Shown here: positions 31,679-39,703 of the stretch, one piece after another
Layout: every line of letters starts with the position of its first letter
Position numbering within the stretch: position 1 is the stretch's first letter
Origin: Heritagella_A intestinalis
Lineage (GTDB): Bacteria > Bacillota > Clostridia > Oscillospirales > Acutalibacteraceae
Length of the DNA stretch: 49,046 nucleotides
Reading direction: 5' to 3'
Assembly: GCA_904418995.1 (NCBI GenBank)
Contig: CAJFQF010000016.1
Coordinates: forward strand, 1 to 49,046
Program-made: the position numbers and the translations under genes
The notes under the pieces: generated by a model
Databases searched by the model: none
What the model saw: only the letters and a program-made list of their open reading frames with translations
Told to the model about the DNA's origin: nothing

Positions 31679-32335
31679 TTACAACAGCGCCGAACGGAGA
31701 ATTTGCAGGATTTTCTTTTCCCTCCGGCTTACCTGCACCTGGGTCATGCCAAGCTGCCGGGCCGTTTCACTCTGGGTACAGTGACCGAAATACCGGGTGG
31801 TGATGAGTTTCCGGTCCCGCTCCTCTAACGTGTCCAAAGCCTGTTCCAGGGCCACCCGCTCAGAAACTGCTTCCTGGGGAGCCTCCTGGGCCACATCCCG
31901 CTGGGACTCCTCTTCCCCATCGTCACCCACTGTCAGGGAAAGGGCCGGCAAACCGGCCTCCAGGGCCAGCGCCGCCTCTTCCACCGTTACCCCCAGGATT
32001 TCCGCCAGCTCACTGACAGCCGGTGTCCGGCCCTCCCGGGCGGCAAAGGATTCGGATTCCCGCCGGGCCTTCATGGATAATTCCCGCAGGCTCCGGGATA
32101 CGGAAACCGTGGTATTCTCCCGGAACAGCCGCTTAATTTCCCCTAAAATCACCGGCACAGCGTATGTAGAAAACCGCAGCCCCCGGCCTGCATCAAACCG
32201 GTCCGCCGCCTTTACCAACCCCACGCAGCCAGCCTGGAACAGGTCATCGTATTCAATGCCCCGTCCCCGGAATCGCTGGGCGCAGGCATGGACCAGGCCG
32301 GTATTGCCGGCGATAAAGGCCTGCCGGTCATCCAT
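31679..32335 (-). CDS. sigF: Forespore RNA polymerase sigma factor SigF
   Basis: 218 residues from ATG 32335, which overlaps spoIIAB by 8 nt; the open frame to 32509 is antisense-free noise inside spoIIAB. Sigma-70 region 2 is GLVHACAQRFRGRGIEYDDL with QAGCVGLVKAADRF, region 3 follows, and region 4 has an HTH, TQSETARQLGMTQVQVSRRE, near the end. It is shorter than Bacillus SigF (about 255), mainly at the N-terminus. First forespore-specific sigma factor, held by SpoIIAB until SpoIIAA frees it. Identity as SigF rests on the operon. Confidence 0.94.
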   Translation of the reverse strand: MDDRQAFIAGNTGLVHACAQRFRGRGIEYDDLFQAGCVGLVKAADRFDAGRGLRFSTYAVPVILGEIKRLFRENTTVSVSRSLRELSMKARRESESFAAREGRTPAVSELAEILGVTVEEAALALEAGLPALSLTVGDDGEEESQRDVAQEAPQEAVSERVALEQALDTLEERDRKLITTRYFGHCTQSETARQLGMTQVQVSRREKKILQILRSALL

Positions 32336-32771
32336 GTTCCCTGGCCCGGCGGAGCAGGTTCTTTTGCAGGGTGACAGTGGTGCCCTTTCCCGGCTGAGAG
32401 CGCACCGACACCTTGTCACAGAAGCTCTGCATGACGGCAAAACCCAAGCCGGCCCGCTCCTCGCCTCCGGTGGTATACAGGGGCTCCATGGCTTTCTCCA
32501 CGTCCTCAATGCCCACGCCTTTATCCCGGATTTTTACCACGACTTTCCCGGTCTCATACAGCCGGGCGGTAATGGTGACCTTACCGATAGTCTCCCGGTA
32601 GCCGTGGACAATGGCGTTGGTGACGGCCTCCGAAACCGCCGTTTTCAAATCCGCCAGCTGGTCCAGGGTAGGGTCCAGCTGGGCGGCGAAGGCCGATACC
32701 ACTGCCCGGGCAAAGCCCTCATTGGAAGAAACACTGAGAAAAGAGACAGACATTTCATTCATTGGTTTCAT
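32328..32771 (-). CDS. spoIIAB: Anti-sigma F factor / serine kinase SpoIIAB
   Basis: 147 residues. GHKL ATPase fold with N-box AVSEAVTNAIVHGY (near 45), G1 box RDKGVGI, and G2 region ERAGLGFAVM. It binds SigF, or phosphorylates SpoIIAA. Start ATG 32771 (a second in-frame ATG follows at codon 4); it overlaps spoIIAA by 17 nt and sigF by 8 nt, typical of this tightly coupled operon. Confidence 0.95.
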   Translation of the reverse strand: MKPMNEMSVSFLSVSSNEGFARAVVSAFAAQLDPTLDQLADLKTAVSEAVTNAIVHGYRETIGKVTITARLYETGKVVVKIRDKGVGIEDVEKAMEPLYTTGGEERAGLGFAVMQSFCDKVSVRSQPGKGTTVTLQKNLLRRAREHG

Positions 32772-33087
32772 GAGGTTCCCTCCTTTCGATAGCGACCAAC
32801 CGGTCTAGGCCGGAAAGCCCTACCAGCTTTTCCACCTGAGGGGAGAGATTTTCCAAAATCACCCGTCCATGCCACATTTGCATGAGCCGGTGGCGGCCCA
32901 GAATCAGCCCCACCCCAGAACTGTCCATAAAGGGCACCTCCGAAAAATCCAGGCACAGGCGCAGGGGCTTCACTTTTTGTGCCGCACCGTCAATCTCCTC
33001 CCGGACAGACCGGGCGGTATGGTGGTCAATTTCACCGGTAATGCGGGCGGTTAACGTATCGTCCCGCAAAAGGAGCCGGACTCCCAT
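32755..33087 (-). CDS. spoIIAA: Anti-anti-sigma F factor SpoIIAA
   Basis: 110 residues, STAS domain. The phosphorylated serine lies in FMDSSGVGLILGR (56-57). Dephosphorylated SpoIIAA (by SpoIIE) releases SigF from SpoIIAB in the forespore. Start ATG 33087 behind AAAGGTGTG. I could not find a clear SigH promoter upstream (33088-33204). Confidence 0.94.
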   Translation of the reverse strand: MGVRLLLRDDTLTARITGEIDHHTARSVREEIDGAAQKVKPLRLCLDFSEVPFMDSSGVGLILGRHRLMQMWHGRVILENLSPQVEKLVGLSGLDRLVAIERREPHETNE

Positions 33088-33204
33088 AGCTGTTCACACC
33101 TTTCCTCTCTGCATTGGAGTTCCCCTCCACTATACCGGACAAGCCCCGCAAAATTACGGGAAAAAGGGAGATGCGTCTATCAATAGACCGATAGCATTTT
33201 TCCG

Positions 33205-34257
33205 TCAAGATGCGGCCTTGCCGAATTCCAGGCCCACGTCCCCCGACTTGCTGGAAACTGTCAGGGTTTCTGTGCCGCCGCCTCCCTGGACGGCTTGGGT
33301 TTCCTGTTCCGCGCCATTCAGCAAAATTTCCCCAGCGCTGCACAGGGCCGTATAGGAAAAATCTGTTTCCGGCCGGGAGGTACGGTAGAACACATCCCCG
33401 TATTGGCTCTCTATCGTACCGCCTCCCAGGTCTCCCTGGGCGGTAATCGCTCCATTTTGGCAAGAAATCTTCAAATTTCCGACAGTTGCCTCCTCCAGAG
33501 TCACATCCCCATAGAGGTCCTCTACCTGTACCGTATCAGCTGAACAGCCGGACGCGGTAAAATTCCCCGAAGAGAGCTGGGCCGAAAGGGCCTGCGCCGT
33601 CACCTGCTCCAAAGAAACATCCCCATATTCGTCTGTCAGGGACAACTGGCCAATCTCCCCGGAGGACAAATGGATATTCCCGGACTGGGCGGTAATCTCC
33701 GCCTCCTGGGCTGTCACATTCAAAAGGGAGATATCCCCGTAATCGTTATTGATTTCCAATCGATTGGCATTTAGATTTTGCAGGGCAAAGTCATCCCCAC
33801 TGCCGGAAATGGAAACCGTCTCCAAAGGCGCTTCCGCCGGATAATAGACCGTCACCTTGTGAGACTCACCCAGCAATTCCCAGAAAGGCAGATACAGCTG
33901 CAAATAGACATTGCCCTGTTCCCGGGGGAGGCGCTGGATGGTCAGCGTCCCGTTTTCCACCCGCCACTGGTAGGAATCCTGGCCCTGCCACTGCACGGAA
34001 AAGCCACAGTGGTCCGAGGGAACAAATTCCACTTGTGCGGAACCGGTTTCCAGCTCTACCCGGGAAAATTCTTCCGTTTCCGGCTGGTCGATGGCATGGG
34101 AAGCTGTCTGCTCCTCCCGGGTAATGGCGTGTATACCGGAAGCATCCACTACCATACCCGGTTCCGAACCAAGGGCAAACCCTACCGCTGAAAGAAGGAT
34201 TCCGCAGGCTGTCAGGCCGCCCAAGACACTCCAAAAGACCCGATTGCTCTTTTTCAT
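33205..34257 (-). CDS. DUF4097-type membrane-anchored beta-repeat protein
   Basis: 350 residues. One N-terminal membrane segment (about 8-30), then an extracytoplasmic part. From about 170 to 300 there are regular repeats with the core YGD (DYGDISLLNV, EYGDVSLEQV, LYGDVTLEEA, QYGDVFYRT), alternating with SGN/NGA strands. This ladder fits a right-handed beta-helix as in DUF4097 (DUF4098) proteins. Function unknown; these are often cotranscribed with DUF1700 and PadR genes. Start ATG 34257 behind AAGGAGG overlaps the DUF1700 stop (ATGA). Confidence 0.85.
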   Translation of the reverse strand: MKKSNRVFWSVLGGLTACGILLSAVGFALGSEPGMVVDASGIHAITREEQTASHAIDQPETEEFSRVELETGSAQVEFVPSDHCGFSVQWQGQDSYQWRVENGTLTIQRLPREQGNVYLQLYLPFWELLGESHKVTVYYPAEAPLETVSISGSGDDFALQNLNANRLEINNDYGDISLLNVTAQEAEITAQSGNIHLSSGEIGQLSLTDEYGDVSLEQVTAQALSAQLSSGNFTASGCSADTVQVEDLYGDVTLEEATVGNLKISCQNGAITAQGDLGGGTIESQYGDVFYRTSRPETDFSYTALCSAGEILLNGAEQETQAVQGGGGTETLTVSSKSGDVGLEFGKAAS

Positions 34258-34832
34258 TTGTTCTTCCTCCTTACCAAAACCTTTCCAGCAAATTTGGCCA
34301 CACCGGAAAATCCCTTTTTACAGAGACAAACTGTAGCAAATACCAATGCCCCGCCAATACAGGCTACTATCAAGCCGATTCCCCCGAAGAACAGCCCCGT
34401 AGCCGGGGACGACACCAACAGCACCAGGGCACTTCCAAAAGTGAAGACCCCTGCCAGCACCAAGCTGGCCCCGGCACAACCAAAAGCCAGGATAATCGCC
34501 AACAAGACCACCACCATGGCCGCTGCCGTCACCAGCACTGCCAGAGCAACCGGCAGTGCAATGGGCGCGGCAAACAGAGCTGCCAGCACCATGCCCAATG
34601 TGTGCAGACCATTTTTGGCGCCGGAATCCTCCTGCCGCACGGCATACTCTCCGATGATTCCCGCTGCTACCTGCTCCGGAGTCCCCAGCTGGGCGATAAC
34701 TTCCGCCTCATGTTCGGGGCCGGCCTCTTCAAAAAATTCCTCGTAATACCGCAGGGCCGTTTCCCGTTCTTCCTTTGGCAGCCGCCGGAGGAGCCGCCCC
34801 AGGCGGTTGAGATATTCCGTCTTATTCATCCT
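34254..34832 (-). CDS. DUF1700 family membrane protein
   Basis: 192 residues. A soluble helical N-terminus (NKTEYLNRLGRLLRRLPKEER, then YYEEFFEEAG and a GTPEQVAAGII stretch) is typical of DUF1700/HAAS proteins, followed by four or five membrane segments (about 80-180) and a basic tail. HAAS domains bind PadR-type regulators in some systems, which would make this a membrane partner of the neighbouring PadR protein (inference). ATG 34832 overlaps the padR stop; a GTG at 34841 is an alternative start. Confidence 0.88.
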   Translation of the reverse strand, partial: RMNKTEYLNRLGRLLRRLPKEERETALRYYEEFFEEAGPEHEAEVIAQLGTPEQVAAGIIGEYAVRQEDSGAKNGLHTLGMVLAALFAAPIALPVALAVLVTAAAMVVVLLAIILAFGCAGASLVLAGVFTFGSALVLLVSSPATGLFFGGIGLIVACIGGALVFATVCLCKKGFSGVAKFAGKVLVRRKNK

Positions 34833-35157
34833 TGTCACCATTCCTTTCTGTATCCGTCAGCAAAATGGAATCAATGCCCGACCGGTAGGTCTTCCACTCC
34901 TCTCGGTACCAGGCGAGCTGCCGTTCCCCTTCCGGGGTGATTTGATAGTACCGCCGGTTCCGCCCATCAAAGGGCTGGTCATAGGCCGTCAGGAACGCCT
35001 CCCGTTGGAGCCGCCGCAGTACCGGATACAATGTAGACTCGGAGACCCCCAGCTTTTCTTTGATTTGCTGCGTCAGGGCATATCCGTAGGTGTCCCCTTT
35101 TGAAAGCACGGCCAGCACACAAGCGTCCAATAAAGCGGCACTGGTTGGAAACACCAT
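34822..35157 (-). CDS. PadR family transcriptional regulator
   Basis: 111 residues from ATG 35157 behind AAAGGAGGTGAGG. Winged-helix with LDACVLAVLSKGDTYGYALTQQI, VSESTLYPVLRRLQREAFL as the recognition helix region, and RRYYQITPEGERQL as the wing, then a short C-terminal dimer helix (PadR-s2 type). It heads a three-gene operon with DUF1700 and DUF4097 proteins. Its promoter contains a perfect palindrome, so it probably represses its own operon. Confidence 0.92.
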   Translation of the reverse strand: MVFPTSAALLDACVLAVLSKGDTYGYALTQQIKEKLGVSESTLYPVLRRLQREAFLTAYDQPFDGRNRRYYQITPEGERQLAWYREEWKTYRSGIDSILLTDTERNGDKDE

Positions 35158-35201
35158 TTCCTCACCTCCTTTATGCGTTAACCACCGCATTTACGAATCT
35201 G

Positions 35202-35235
35202 ACAATATTATATTTCGTATAATATTGTTTGTCAA
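35202..35235 (-). promoter_or_regulatory. Consensus promoter with PadR-type operator
   Basis: On the minus strand TTGACA (35230-35235), 17-nt spacer, TATAAT (35207-35212). A perfect 11-bp inverted repeat, ACAATATTATA (35202-35212), TTTCG, TATAATATTGT (35218-35228), covers the -10 box and the spacer. A bound dimer would exclude RNA polymerase. The arms resemble the AT-rich sites of PadR proteins (general knowledge). Confidence 0.85.
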
Positions 35236-35399
35236 CACTCCTCTCCTAATTTTCAAAATAAAATTGTAAAAGGAAAGCCATCCGCTGGGCCGCGGATGGC
35301 AAAAAAGAGGAAATCGTGGAGCCAATCCCAGCTTTACAGCATAACGCTGCTGTTTCTGGGAAAAATAGGGTAACTTTATCAGAGAAAGGATGGCTCGCA

Positions 35400-35756
35400 G
35401 TGGAATATCTCAAAGCCTTTCTGGTAGGGGGCGCCCTGTGCCTCATCGGGCAGCTCCTCATCGACAAAACAAAATTGACCCCCGCCCGCATCCTGGTGGG
35501 ATACGTCACAGCGGGGGTCATCCTCACAGCCGTGGGGCTGTATGAACCTTTAGTAGAGTGGGCTGGGGCCGGGGCCACGGTGCCTCTCAGCGGCTTCGGC
35601 TACTCTTTGGCCAAAGGGGTGGAACAGGCTGTTCTGGAAAACGGATTCCTGGGGGCCTTTATGGGAGGCGTCACTGCCTGCGCCGCCGGGGTGGCGGCCG
35701 CTGTATTCTTCGCTTTACTGGCAGCATTGATTTCTAAGCCCCGGAATAAGTCCTGA
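35400..35756 (+). CDS. spoVAE: Stage V sporulation protein AE (SpoVAE/SpoVAEb)
   Basis: 118 residues from GTG 35400 with AAAGGA 9 nt upstream; the open frame from 35316 is longer than the family. Hydrophobic, three to four membrane segments. YLKAFLVGGALCLIGQLLIDKTKLTPARILV and PLSGFGYSLAKG are diagnostic of the SpoVAEb channel component, which takes part in dipicolinic acid uptake into, and release from, the spore core. The usual partners spoVAC and spoVAD are not in this window. A 9-bp hairpin (GCCATCCGC/GCGGATGGC, about 35277-35300) lies upstream. No clear SigG promoter was found. It ends 4 nt from the convergent helicase gene. Confidence 0.9.
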   Translation: MEYLKAFLVGGALCLIGQLLIDKTKLTPARILVGYVTAGVILTAVGLYEPLVEWAGAGATVPLSGFGYSLAKGVEQAVLENGFLGAFMGGVTACAAGVAAAVFFALLAALISKPRNKS

Positions 35757-35760
35757 TATT

Positions 35761-38700
35761 TTAAAAGAGACTCAGCTGCTGAACCTCCGGCTTTCGGTAA
35801 GAACGGGCGGTTTCCCGCCGCACTTCTCCGGGGAGCTCTCCGGCAAAGGCGGAGGGCTTGCCCCCGCTGGTGAGGAGCAGCTCTTCCCTGGCCCGGGTCA
35901 TGCCCACAAAGAACAGTCTCCGTTCCTCTTCTATATTGACCGGCTCCCCTTCCCGCTCTAAGGGAAGGGTCCCTTCTTCCAACCCGGCCAGGAACACCAC
36001 CGGGAACTCCAACCCCTTGGCGGCGTGGAGGGTCATCAAGCGCACCGCCCCGGAGGGATACCGCTTCCGGCCCCGGCGCACGTCGCCCTCTTCTCCCAAA
36101 TCCAGCGCGCTGAGCAAATCGGCCATGGTGTCGTAAAACACCGCAGTTTCACACAGCTGCTCCATGGCGGGGCTGTCCCCATGACGCGCCCGCCAGCCGT
36201 CCAGCAGCTTTCGGGGCTTCTCCCTTCTCACCAGGGGAAGCCCCTTTTCATATTCTTCCAGCCACAGGGCCAGATGACCAAAGCCGCCCAGTTCTTCCCA
36301 CAAAGGGGCCAGCCCCGGGGGATTTTCCGTGGAAAAGATTTCCTGCATCCAGTCCACCAAATGCGCCGGGCAGTCCCACACCAGACGCAGGCAGGCGGCC
36401 AGGGCCGCCGTGTCCCGGGAATTCAGCAGAAACCGGTAAAAGGCCATGGCCCCCTGGACGTCGTCCTCTTCCAGCAGCCGGCCCCGGCCGGAAACCACAC
36501 AGGGGATACTGTCGTGAATCAGGGCCTTTTCCACCTGTTCCAACCGGCGGCGAGTGCGGCACAGCACAGCGATTTCCGAGAAGGACCGAGGGGCTTCCTC
36601 TGGGCCGCCCATCTCCTGGGCCTCCAGCATATCCACGCCGCCGGTCATCCGGCGAATCTCCTTGGCAATCCACACGCTCTCGTCAAAGGGGGTAGCGGCC
36701 TGCACCAGCCGCACCGGGTTGGCTGCTGGGGCATGAGCCTTCATCACCCGCTCTTCGCCGGGATTGTGGCCGATCACCGCCCCCGCCGCCTGCAAAATAG
36801 CCGGGGCGGAACGGTAGTTGTCCGTCAGGCGGATACAGGCGGCCTCCGGGAAGTCCTCCAGAAGCCGGTGAAAGCAACCGGCGTCTGCTCCTCGGAAGCC
36901 GTAGATAGACTGGTCCGGGTCGCCGATGACAAACAGGCTCTTGCTGTGCCCGCTCCAATGGGCCACCAGTTGGCGCTGCACCGGGTTACTATCCTGGAAC
37001 TCGTCCACCAGCACATGGGTAAAGCACTTCTTTTTTGCCACGTCCATTTTCAGGGCGTCCAGAAGCAGGCTGTCCACGTCCCGGGCCCCCAGGGATTGCA
37101 GCCGGGCCTCATAGGCCTGGGCCATTCCCGGGGCCAGGGATTCCAGGGCTTCCTCACTGCCGGGAAGGCCGTTTCGCAGGTTGGAAAGGGCTGTCCGCAC
37201 CTTTTTGGGGGATTCCTTGCTCCCCATTTCAGCGAGCAGGCTGCGGATTTCCTCCAATACTTCCCGGTCGGAGAGCAGGGGACGCCGCTCCAACAGGGAG
37301 AGGCTCACTCCGTGGAAAGTACCTACCGTCAGGCCCCGGAGGGCTTTTTTACCTCCCAGCTCTTCTTCCAGACGGCTGCGCAGCTCCTGGGCCGCCGCCT
37401 GGGTAAAGGTGACGGCGGTGATTTCTGAGGGCTTGGCCCGACCGCTTTGCAGGAGCCAGGCAATCCGGGCGATGAGGGTACGGGTCTTGCCCGCTCCCGG
37501 GCCAGCCACCACGGCGGTGACCGCCGCCGGGGACTCCACCGCCGCCTGCTGTTCCGGGTTCAGGCCGGCAGCCGGGGCCGGAGCCTTTTCCACCGGCGAG
37601 GGGGCGGCCTTCTGCACCGGTTTTTTGGCCGGCTTCTTGGGGAGGATGGCCTGTTCCGTTGCCTGGAACAGGGAGGTCTGGCCCAAAAAGTTCTCCCGCT
37701 CCTCCTGGGAAAACACGGAGATGATTCCGTATTCTCCATCATAGCCGGCAGATTTCCGCACTTCCCCGGCCCGCATCCGCCGGAGCCCCTCGGCAATGAG
37801 GGGCCCGAAGGCCCGGGAGACCTCTTCCAAGGGCGCTTCCCGGAGAATGGTGAATTCCGGCCCCAAAGCCCGGAGCATGTGGAAATACTGCTCCTGGACT
37901 TTTTTGGAACCCGCGGAAAGCCCCGTAGACGAGGCGATGAGCTCCGGCAGGGGCATGAGGCTCTCAAAGGGCTTGGCGTTGGCCGGGCGGAACCCGGCGG
38001 GCCGGTCGGCCAGTTCCTCTACCCGGTGCTGGACCCCGATGGTGAGCTTTTTTCCGCATACCGGGCAGCGGCCCCCCAGCTCCAATGCCTGGGAGGGCTC
38101 CAAACACAGGCGGCAGTTCCGGTGGCCGTCCAAATGGTATTTCCCTTCCTCCGGGAAAAATTCTAGAGTGCCGGCAAAGCCCTCCCCGGTCTGGATGGCC
38201 CGGGCCATGGCGGGATAGGAAAGCTCTGTGTCGATTACATCCGCCTCCCGGCCCAGCTTTTGGGGAGAATGGGCGTCGGAGTGGGACACCAGGGTCAGCC
38301 CGTCCAGGGCAGAAACCTGCCAGTTCATAGGCGGGTCCGAGGAAAGGCCCGTTTCCAGGGCGTGGACATAAGGGGTTAAATCCTCATAGCATTCCTCTAT
38401 GGTGTCAAAGCCGGAAAATGCCCCGAACAGGGAAAAATGAGGCGTCCAGATGTGGGCGGGGATATACACGGCCTCCGGGCAGGTTTCCAGAACAATTTCC
38501 AGCAAATCCCGGCTGTCCAACCCCAAAATAGGCCGGCCGTCGGAGTGGAGGTTTCCAATAGCCTCCAGCTTTTGCGAGAGGGATTCCGCCGCTTCCAGGC
38601 TGGGGAGCAGAATCACGTGGTGAACCTTCCGGGTGCGGCCGTTCTTTTTGTAAATGGTGCTGATCTCCCCGGTAATAACAAAGCGGGGGTCCGGCGCGTT

Positions 38701-38928
38701 TGCCGGAGCGCCTTCCAGACGCAGCTCGGGACGCAGGGTGTAAAAGCCCTCTTCGGCGGGAACCAGCATCTCCCCTAATTCCTGCCGCCAGGCCGGATGG
38801 GTAAAGTCCCCGGTACCCACTACCCCAATGCCCTTATACCGGGCCCACAAGTCCAAATGGGGCGCGTCCCCTTCCTTACTGGTGGCCCGGGAAAACCGGG
38901 AGTGGATATGGAGGTCGGCAATATACAT
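35761..38928 (-). CDS. EndoQ-type PHP nuclease fused to UvrD/Rep-type helicase
   Basis: 1055 residues from ATG 38928 (AGAAAGGAAG upstream). Residues 1-420 form a PHP domain like endonuclease Q: ADLHIHSRFSRATS, GTGDFTHP, PAHIWTPHFS, SHSDAHSP, plus a zinc site CRLC...CPVC. A Lys/Pro/Ala linker (about 430-480) follows. The rest is a full SF1 helicase: GPGAGKTRT (I), VDEFQDSNP (II), GDPDQSIYGFRG (III), DNYRSAPAIL (IV), LMTLHAAKGLEF (V), FVGMTRAREEL (VI). EndoQ cuts 5' of deaminated bases; joining it to an unwinding motor suggests a one-protein repair machine, which is inference. It is convergent with spoVAE, with no terminator between. Confidence 0.9.
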   Translation of the reverse strand: MYIADLHIHSRFSRATSKEGDAPHLDLWARYKGIGVVGTGDFTHPAWRQELGEMLVPAEEGFYTLRPELRLEGAPANAPDPRFVITGEISTIYKKNGRTRKVHHVILLPSLEAAESLSQKLEAIGNLHSDGRPILGLDSRDLLEIVLETCPEAVYIPAHIWTPHFSLFGAFSGFDTIEECYEDLTPYVHALETGLSSDPPMNWQVSALDGLTLVSHSDAHSPQKLGREADVIDTELSYPAMARAIQTGEGFAGTLEFFPEEGKYHLDGHRNCRLCLEPSQALELGGRCPVCGKKLTIGVQHRVEELADRPAGFRPANAKPFESLMPLPELIASSTGLSAGSKKVQEQYFHMLRALGPEFTILREAPLEEVSRAFGPLIAEGLRRMRAGEVRKSAGYDGEYGIISVFSQEERENFLGQTSLFQATEQAILPKKPAKKPVQKAAPSPVEKAPAPAAGLNPEQQAAVESPAAVTAVVAGPGAGKTRTLIARIAWLLQSGRAKPSEITAVTFTQAAAQELRSRLEEELGGKKALRGLTVGTFHGVSLSLLERRPLLSDREVLEEIRSLLAEMGSKESPKKVRTALSNLRNGLPGSEEALESLAPGMAQAYEARLQSLGARDVDSLLLDALKMDVAKKKCFTHVLVDEFQDSNPVQRQLVAHWSGHSKSLFVIGDPDQSIYGFRGADAGCFHRLLEDFPEAACIRLTDNYRSAPAILQAAGAVIGHNPGEERVMKAHAPAANPVRLVQAATPFDESVWIAKEIRRMTGGVDMLEAQEMGGPEEAPRSFSEIAVLCRTRRRLEQVEKALIHDSIPCVVSGRGRLLEEDDVQGAMAFYRFLLNSRDTAALAACLRLVWDCPAHLVDWMQEIFSTENPPGLAPLWEELGGFGHLALWLEEYEKGLPLVRREKPRKLLDGWRARHGDSPAMEQLCETAVFYDTMADLLSALDLGEEGDVRRGRKRYPSGAVRLMTLHAAKGLEFPVVFLAGLEEGTLPLEREGEPVNIEEERRLFFVGMTRAREELLLTSGGKPSAFAGELPGEVRRETARSYRKPEVQQLSLF

Positions 38929-38972
38929 AGGCGAATCTTCCTTTCTCATGGCCTTTTGGGGATTTCCAGATA

Positions 38973-39007
38973 AGAAAAATGGGACTCCGCCGGGCAGGCG
39001 GAATCCC
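38973..39007 (-). terminator. Terminator of the 50-residue membrane protein gene
   Basis: GGGACTCCGCC (38981-38991) and GGCGGAATCCC (38997-39007) form an 11-bp stem with one G-T pair and a 5-nt loop; ATTTTTC follows on the minus strand. Confidence 0.85.
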
Positions 39008-39027
39008 AACACGCGGAAACCGGGAAA

Positions 39028-39180
39028 TCACTGGATAGAGCAGTCCAGATAGCGCTCCAGTTCTTCCTCGTCCTTCTTCTTCCGATCCAGGAACAGAAGG
39101 ATCGCAGTGACAGCAGTGGCCACCGCTGCCGCAATCGTAACAATCCCGATAATCAGACCGGCTTTGTTGCACTTTTTCAT
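39028..39180 (-). CDS. 50-residue single-pass membrane protein
   Basis: Start ATG 39180 with an ideal GGAGG 9 nt upstream. A short basic N-terminus (MKKCNK) precedes one membrane helix rich in Ala, Ile and Val (about 8-31), then a DRKKK stop-transfer and an acidic tail (DEEELERYLDC). By the positive-inside rule the tail orientation is ambiguous. It has a good promoter (39257-39285) and a strong terminator, so it is a real independent gene. I do not recognise a family; no function is proposed. Confidence 0.82.
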   Translation of the reverse strand: MKKCNKAGLIIGIVTIAAAVATAVTAILLFLDRKKKDEEELERYLDCSIQ

Positions 39181-39256
39181 ACCTGAGCACCTCCAAAATT
39201 CAAGAAAAATCACATTGAGAGAAACGAATTGACAAATCAAAAGGTTCCTATCCCTT

Positions 39257-39285
39257 ATGATACCCAAATTTTGTGAAAAAGTCAA
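39257..39285 (-). promoter_or_regulatory. Promoter of the 50-residue membrane protein gene
   Basis: On the minus strand TTGACT (39280-39285), 17-nt spacer, TATCAT (39257-39262). It gives a leader of about 70 nt. Confidence 0.78.
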
Positions 39286-39306
39286 ATAAAATCCTGTTTT
39301 TCGGGC

Positions 39307-39338
39307 AAAAATAAAAAGCAGAGTGCAATACTCTGCTT
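39307..39338 (-). terminator. Terminator of rpsT
   Basis: AAGCAGAGT (39316-39324) and ACTCTGCTT (39330-39338), 9-bp stem, 5-nt loop, followed on the minus strand by TTTATTTTT. Confidence 0.85.
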
Positions 39339-39405
39339 CTTTTAAGTCCGGAAGTTCCGGTAAATCAAGAGTTGGACCATCGGCCGAAACCGCTTCTGAT
39401 CCCAA

Positions 39406-39666
39406 TCAGGCGCTGGCGTTCAGCTTGCGGGCCAGAGCGGACTTCTTTCTGGCAGCAGTGTTCTTGTGCATAATGCCCTTGGCAGCAGCCTGGTCAATCT
39501 TCTTGATGGCAACGCGGACAGCCTCGGCCTTATCGGCAGCATTGTTCTCAATGGCAATATTGGCCTTCTTCATATCCGTCTTCAGGGCGGAATTGATGGC
39601 CTTGTTCCGCATGGTCTTGGTGGCAATCACCTTAACGCGCTTCTTGGCAGACTTAATATTCGGCAT
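39406..39666 (-). CDS. rpsT: 30S ribosomal protein S20
   Basis: 86 residues. Start ATG 39666 behind GGAGGTGTG. The basic N-terminus (PNIKSAKKRVKVI) and the helical repeats with many Ala and Lys, ending in KNTAARKKSALARKLN, are diagnostic. It binds 16S rRNA early in 30S assembly. Divergent from gpr, the same pairing as in Bacillus. It has its own promoter and terminator. Confidence 0.97.
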   Translation of the reverse strand: MPNIKSAKKRVKVIATKTMRNKAINSALKTDMKKANIAIENNAADKAEAVRVAIKKIDQAAAKGIMHKNTAARKKSALARKLNASA

Positions 39667-39703
39667 GGTCACACCTCCTTCTACACGTTTTCGCGTACAA
39701 GTA

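Noticed and set aside
33088..33204. SigH promoter for the spoIIA operon
   Set aside because: AGGAAA-like pieces exist but no -10 partner at the right distance; a TATAGT is present without a -35 box.
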